Part shown: piece after piece, positions 60,714 through 64,000 of the stretch
Numbering within the stretch: the stretch's first letter is position 1
Layout: every line of letters begins with the position of its first letter
Source: Trochalopteron elliotii
Lineage: Eukaryota; Chordata; Aves; Passeriformes; Leiothrichidae
Assembly: GCA_024734555.1 (NCBI GenBank)
Contig: JANPWX010019930.1
Span: 721,198 to 785,197 of the forward strand
Length of the DNA stretch: 64,000 nucleotides
Direction: 5' to 3'
The notes under the pieces: model-generated
Databases searched by the model: none
The model's input: the letters and a program-made list of their open reading frames with translations, nothing else
Told to the model about the DNA's origin: nothing
Made by a program: the position numbers and the translations under genes

Positions 60714-63700
60714 TTATAGCTTGGGATTTTATCATAGGAAAGCAACATTAGGGTTTTTTTCATTTGCTTCCTGAACAACTTGGTGCCATGCCTGCTCATC
60801 ACTTGCCAGATCTTCAGGCACATTTGTGAATACATCAGCATATCATTACATACAGGTAGAAAGAAGTACTTGGCAGATGTCTGTTCTGCCTCAGCAGATA
60901 AACCACAAATTCCAGATCATTTTCCATTAAAAGTGTTTTTCTTTCTACTGATATCAATTGGTCAGATTGTACTGAAGTAATAATAATTTGTAAAATTTTG
61001 TCAGTTTTTCTTTCCGTCTTATGTTTGTGGTGTGCCCTGATTTTATTTCCACCTGTTTAACACAACAGTTCCCCTCACATGGATTTCATTGCAATCATAT
61101 TTTACCACCTCAAAGCCAAGTTTTCTAATTTTTCAAATGCAATCTGTGCAACCATAACTTTATTTTTATATAATCTTAGTGTATTTTAAGATTGCACCTG
61201 TGGAGTTTTACATCAGCACATTCTACTCTCCCATCAGTTCAAATTAAGATTAATTTATTGAATTTGCCAAAATTTTATTGGTACAAAAGTGAGACATGAT
61301 ACTTACTAATGGTTCCCCCATGTGAAAAAAAAATTAAAGAATCGTAGTACCAATATTATGTTTCTTCAGACACTTGGTGGAAACCTCTTTTGATGAGGTA
61401 TGATGTGATTATTCAGGCAAAAAAATGAGGGCTTCATGTCAATTAAAAATAACAGATCAGTGACTACTTACTTAGAGCAACAACTAATAATGAAATCTAT
61501 ACAGTCTGAGGCCTAATCCCTTAAAGAGTTTTTCCCCATAATCACCTTTTTTTTTATGATAATAAATTTAAGAGAAAAATAATCCTTTCTGTCCATTTGT
61601 AAACTTACTTCAGTCATTTCAGTAAAAAATTTCCACATTTTCATGCCTGGAGCACGTGCACTGAAACTGGACAGAGAGATCTGAAGGAGATCTTGGTAAT
61701 TCATCACCAGAACTCATTCCTTCTTTCGTTATTTTATTAATTGTAGATGACAAGTGCTTAGTGAAGACATAGTCCCTTGCTAGACAAATTCTCATGCAAT
61801 CCAAATTTAGATTTGTCTAATATTTGTCTAAGATTAGTCTAAGATGAACATTTTTTAATATGTTTTTTTCCCTTCTACAGAGTTATGGGAATACATTAGG
61901 CAGCCTAAAATTTCACATACATGTTGTTGCTATATGAGCACAACTGTCATCTGACTGAGTTGTGTTAAAAAAGAAATACATATATATATATAATTATAAA
62001 GGGAAACTCCAAGAAAATGAAAAAACTCAAACTAACAGAAAAACCACAATTGGCATTCTTCAAAGATTTAGTGAGAGCACAGAAAACCTTGAGAAGATGA
62101 GAACAGAAGGAAACTTCTGAGGCACTTGGGTATCAAAAATCACTAGGTATGAGAATATGGATGAAATTTTGTTTAAAAATAAATCAGCCTGCTCCCAGGA
62201 AGAAAACAGTATCCCCTGTTTGTCTTGATGAGCAGAAATTGTTAAGATTATCAATGTTTTCTAGAAATCCTCTGCCATTATTCTTAGTGCCTGTCTTAAG
62301 TCCTCTTTAAATGTACAATAAATACAATCCCACATTTTACCATATTCAGAAATAAGGGCTGAACTACAGACGTTTGGGCTGTTTCAGTTTGTGGCTGTTA
62401 GTGCAACTGAATCAGCATTTTTTGTATATTTTCTGCATGTGATCCCTCCAGCTATTTTGTCTCACAGCTGCAACATTTAATTTGCGCCTGTTTGCAAAGA
62501 TGTGAGATGCAACACACTGGGCACTTGATGCTAGCAATGAGAAAGCACAGAAAAAAAATATTCCATGCCTCAAAAAGCTTGTACTCAAAATGTGTGGCAA
62601 CAGACTAGATTGAAAAAACAATAGGGAGTATGAAAAGAAGGATAAAAATGGCATTTAGGAGGTTATGAGGAATTAAGTGTTGTGAAAGGACCTGGAACAC
62701 ATGGATTGTGTTGATTTTTCCAGAATCACAGATATAATTTCAACACATCAACGTTAAAATGTGTATTTTGTCCATGAGTAGATTCAGTATTTGATGATGA
62801 TTTGGCTATCACCAGTGTAGGAAAAAACTAATCTCATTGTGTAATAAAACAATCCAGGATATAATGTATACATTATAATGGATTAACTGGCATCCGATGC
62901 AGAGAAATACTCAGATCAATCTTCTGCCCTGAAGTAAAATAATTTCAGTGCTGCATTACTTTTCCTTTTTGCATTAACTCTGACAATGCGACTGTTTCTT
63001 ACTGCTGCAAATGCAAGTTTTCCATCATAAACAATTTTCCTTTCCAAGTGGTGTAATCAAGAGGGAAGAAAAAAGAATATATTGAAGAAGGGGAAAGCAA
63101 TGTTGAGGAGATAATTTAAATTTTGAGGTAATGTAATATACCTAACCCAGTGATTATGGTGAAGAGAAGGATGAGACTGATGTTAAAGTTAGGCTGAGAT
63201 GAAGCTGGTTTATTTTCATGGCTGTTGTGAGAATAGATGCCAGAAAAATGTGTCCTTCATGATTTTAGGGGTTGATTTTCTTGTTTCAACTGAGAATTGT
63301 CTTTGTATGTAACATAATAAAATTACTGGTCCACAATGAGTCCTGTGGCTTCATCCCCTAATCTGTTTGCTCCAAAAGATGTCCTGAGAGTGCAGCCTTG
63401 AAAATATGGGGAGAAAAAGTTTTAAAAATAGAATTTAAAAAAAGAAAGGAGCACTTGCTCTAGCCAGAAAGCTAGAACATTTCTCCATTCTTGCCTACTC
63501 AGGAGTGATGGAACCATCCTAAATCTACTTATATATTTTTATTAAAAACTTCATTATTTACGGACAGACTGCTATTATCATTGATTTGCATTTCATGTAG
63601 TTTTTACTTTATTCTGTTCACCTCTTGCAAGTGTCTGCAGTCACCCACGCTGAAGTATCTTCACGAAGGAGGGATTTTGACCATGGCTTCTTTGCAATCA

Positions 63701-64000
63701 AAGGTTGTTTTCTAAATGCAACTAAGTATTAAATTTTAAACTAACATTTCCTTGATTGGTAAGATTATTTAAAGGCCAAAATCCATAAAGCATTGATTAC
63801 AGAACTGACACAAATGAGAGTGCTGCTGTGCTTAAGTTAAGCATGTGTGTAAGCACTTTGACAGATTGTGTTCTGATCAAGAAAACAGTGGAAAGCACCA
63901 TCTGTTCAGTGACATTTCACGAGACAGTGACAAAGTTCTGAAGTTCTAATCTTCAGTGCAGATGAAGAAGAGATCTGTCTGGAGCAACAAGCTATCATAA
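60714..64000. other. AT-rich non-coding block to the window end
   Basis: No gene or transposon recognised. It contains the 11-bp tandem repeat at 61810-61842 and a TA run near 61979-61993. Frames (for example 62412-62654, minus) have no recognisable domain. Confidence 0.55.
61810..61842. repeat. Three 11-bp units (GATTTGTCTAA type)
   Basis: GATTTGTCTAA, TATTTGTCTAA and GATTAGTCTAA in tandem, each one base from the first, followed by GATG. Confidence 0.9.

Overview
The window looks like bird nuclear DNA, most likely from a songbird (passerine). The evidence is the repeat content: CR1 LINE fragments, including copies ending in the bird-type ATTCTGTG octamer or its relics, plus several endogenous-retrovirus LTRs. 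I see none of the SINE or L1 families of mammals. The sequence is AT-rich. I find no convincing protein-coding gene, no rRNA or tRNA gene and no CRISPR array. It is best read as a gene desert or the interior of one or more very long introns. Almost all short open frames are chance frames, or shadows of CR1 and simple repeats.

Layout. 1-9.6 kb: a TAA microsatellite, a 5'-truncated CR1 copy (minus) with readable ORF2 C-terminal motifs, a short CR1 scrap, and two minus-strand segments (3484-3616 and 8753-8961) with splice-site-like borders. 9.6-16 kb: a solo LTR with a perfect 6-bp target-site duplication, an A/C-rich tract, a deleted CR1 copy, and a CNE-like stretch at about 13.84-14.58 kb. 16-24.3 kb: CR1 tails, a CR1 copy that has lost its ORF2 C-terminal block (plus), and an LTR-like element of about 1.6 kb (minus) with a CpG-rich core. 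24.3-41.9 kb: mostly unique AT-rich DNA with small tandem repeats and more CNE-like stretches. 41.9-48.6 kb: CR1 fragments of different ages, an AT-rich 8-bp tandem array broken by a 79-base gap, and G/T- and A/C-rich tracts. 48.6-54.5 kb: a decamer tandem repeat with CREB/ATF-like motifs and a GGAA tetranucleotide array around a 377-base gap. 54.5-64 kb: two same-orientation copies of one LTR family about 3 kb apart, possibly a provirus remnant or two solo LTRs, with unique CNE-like DNA between and beside them.

No genes are seen to work together here. The features with possible function are LTR promoter/poly(A) signals, CNE-like blocks and two speculative exons. I did not find a new multi-gene system. 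The best leads are the long CpG-rich LTR, the paired LTRs, the 10-bp-period CREB-like repeat and the candidate minus-strand exons. No database search or alignment was run; repeat family calls rest on recognition by eye.
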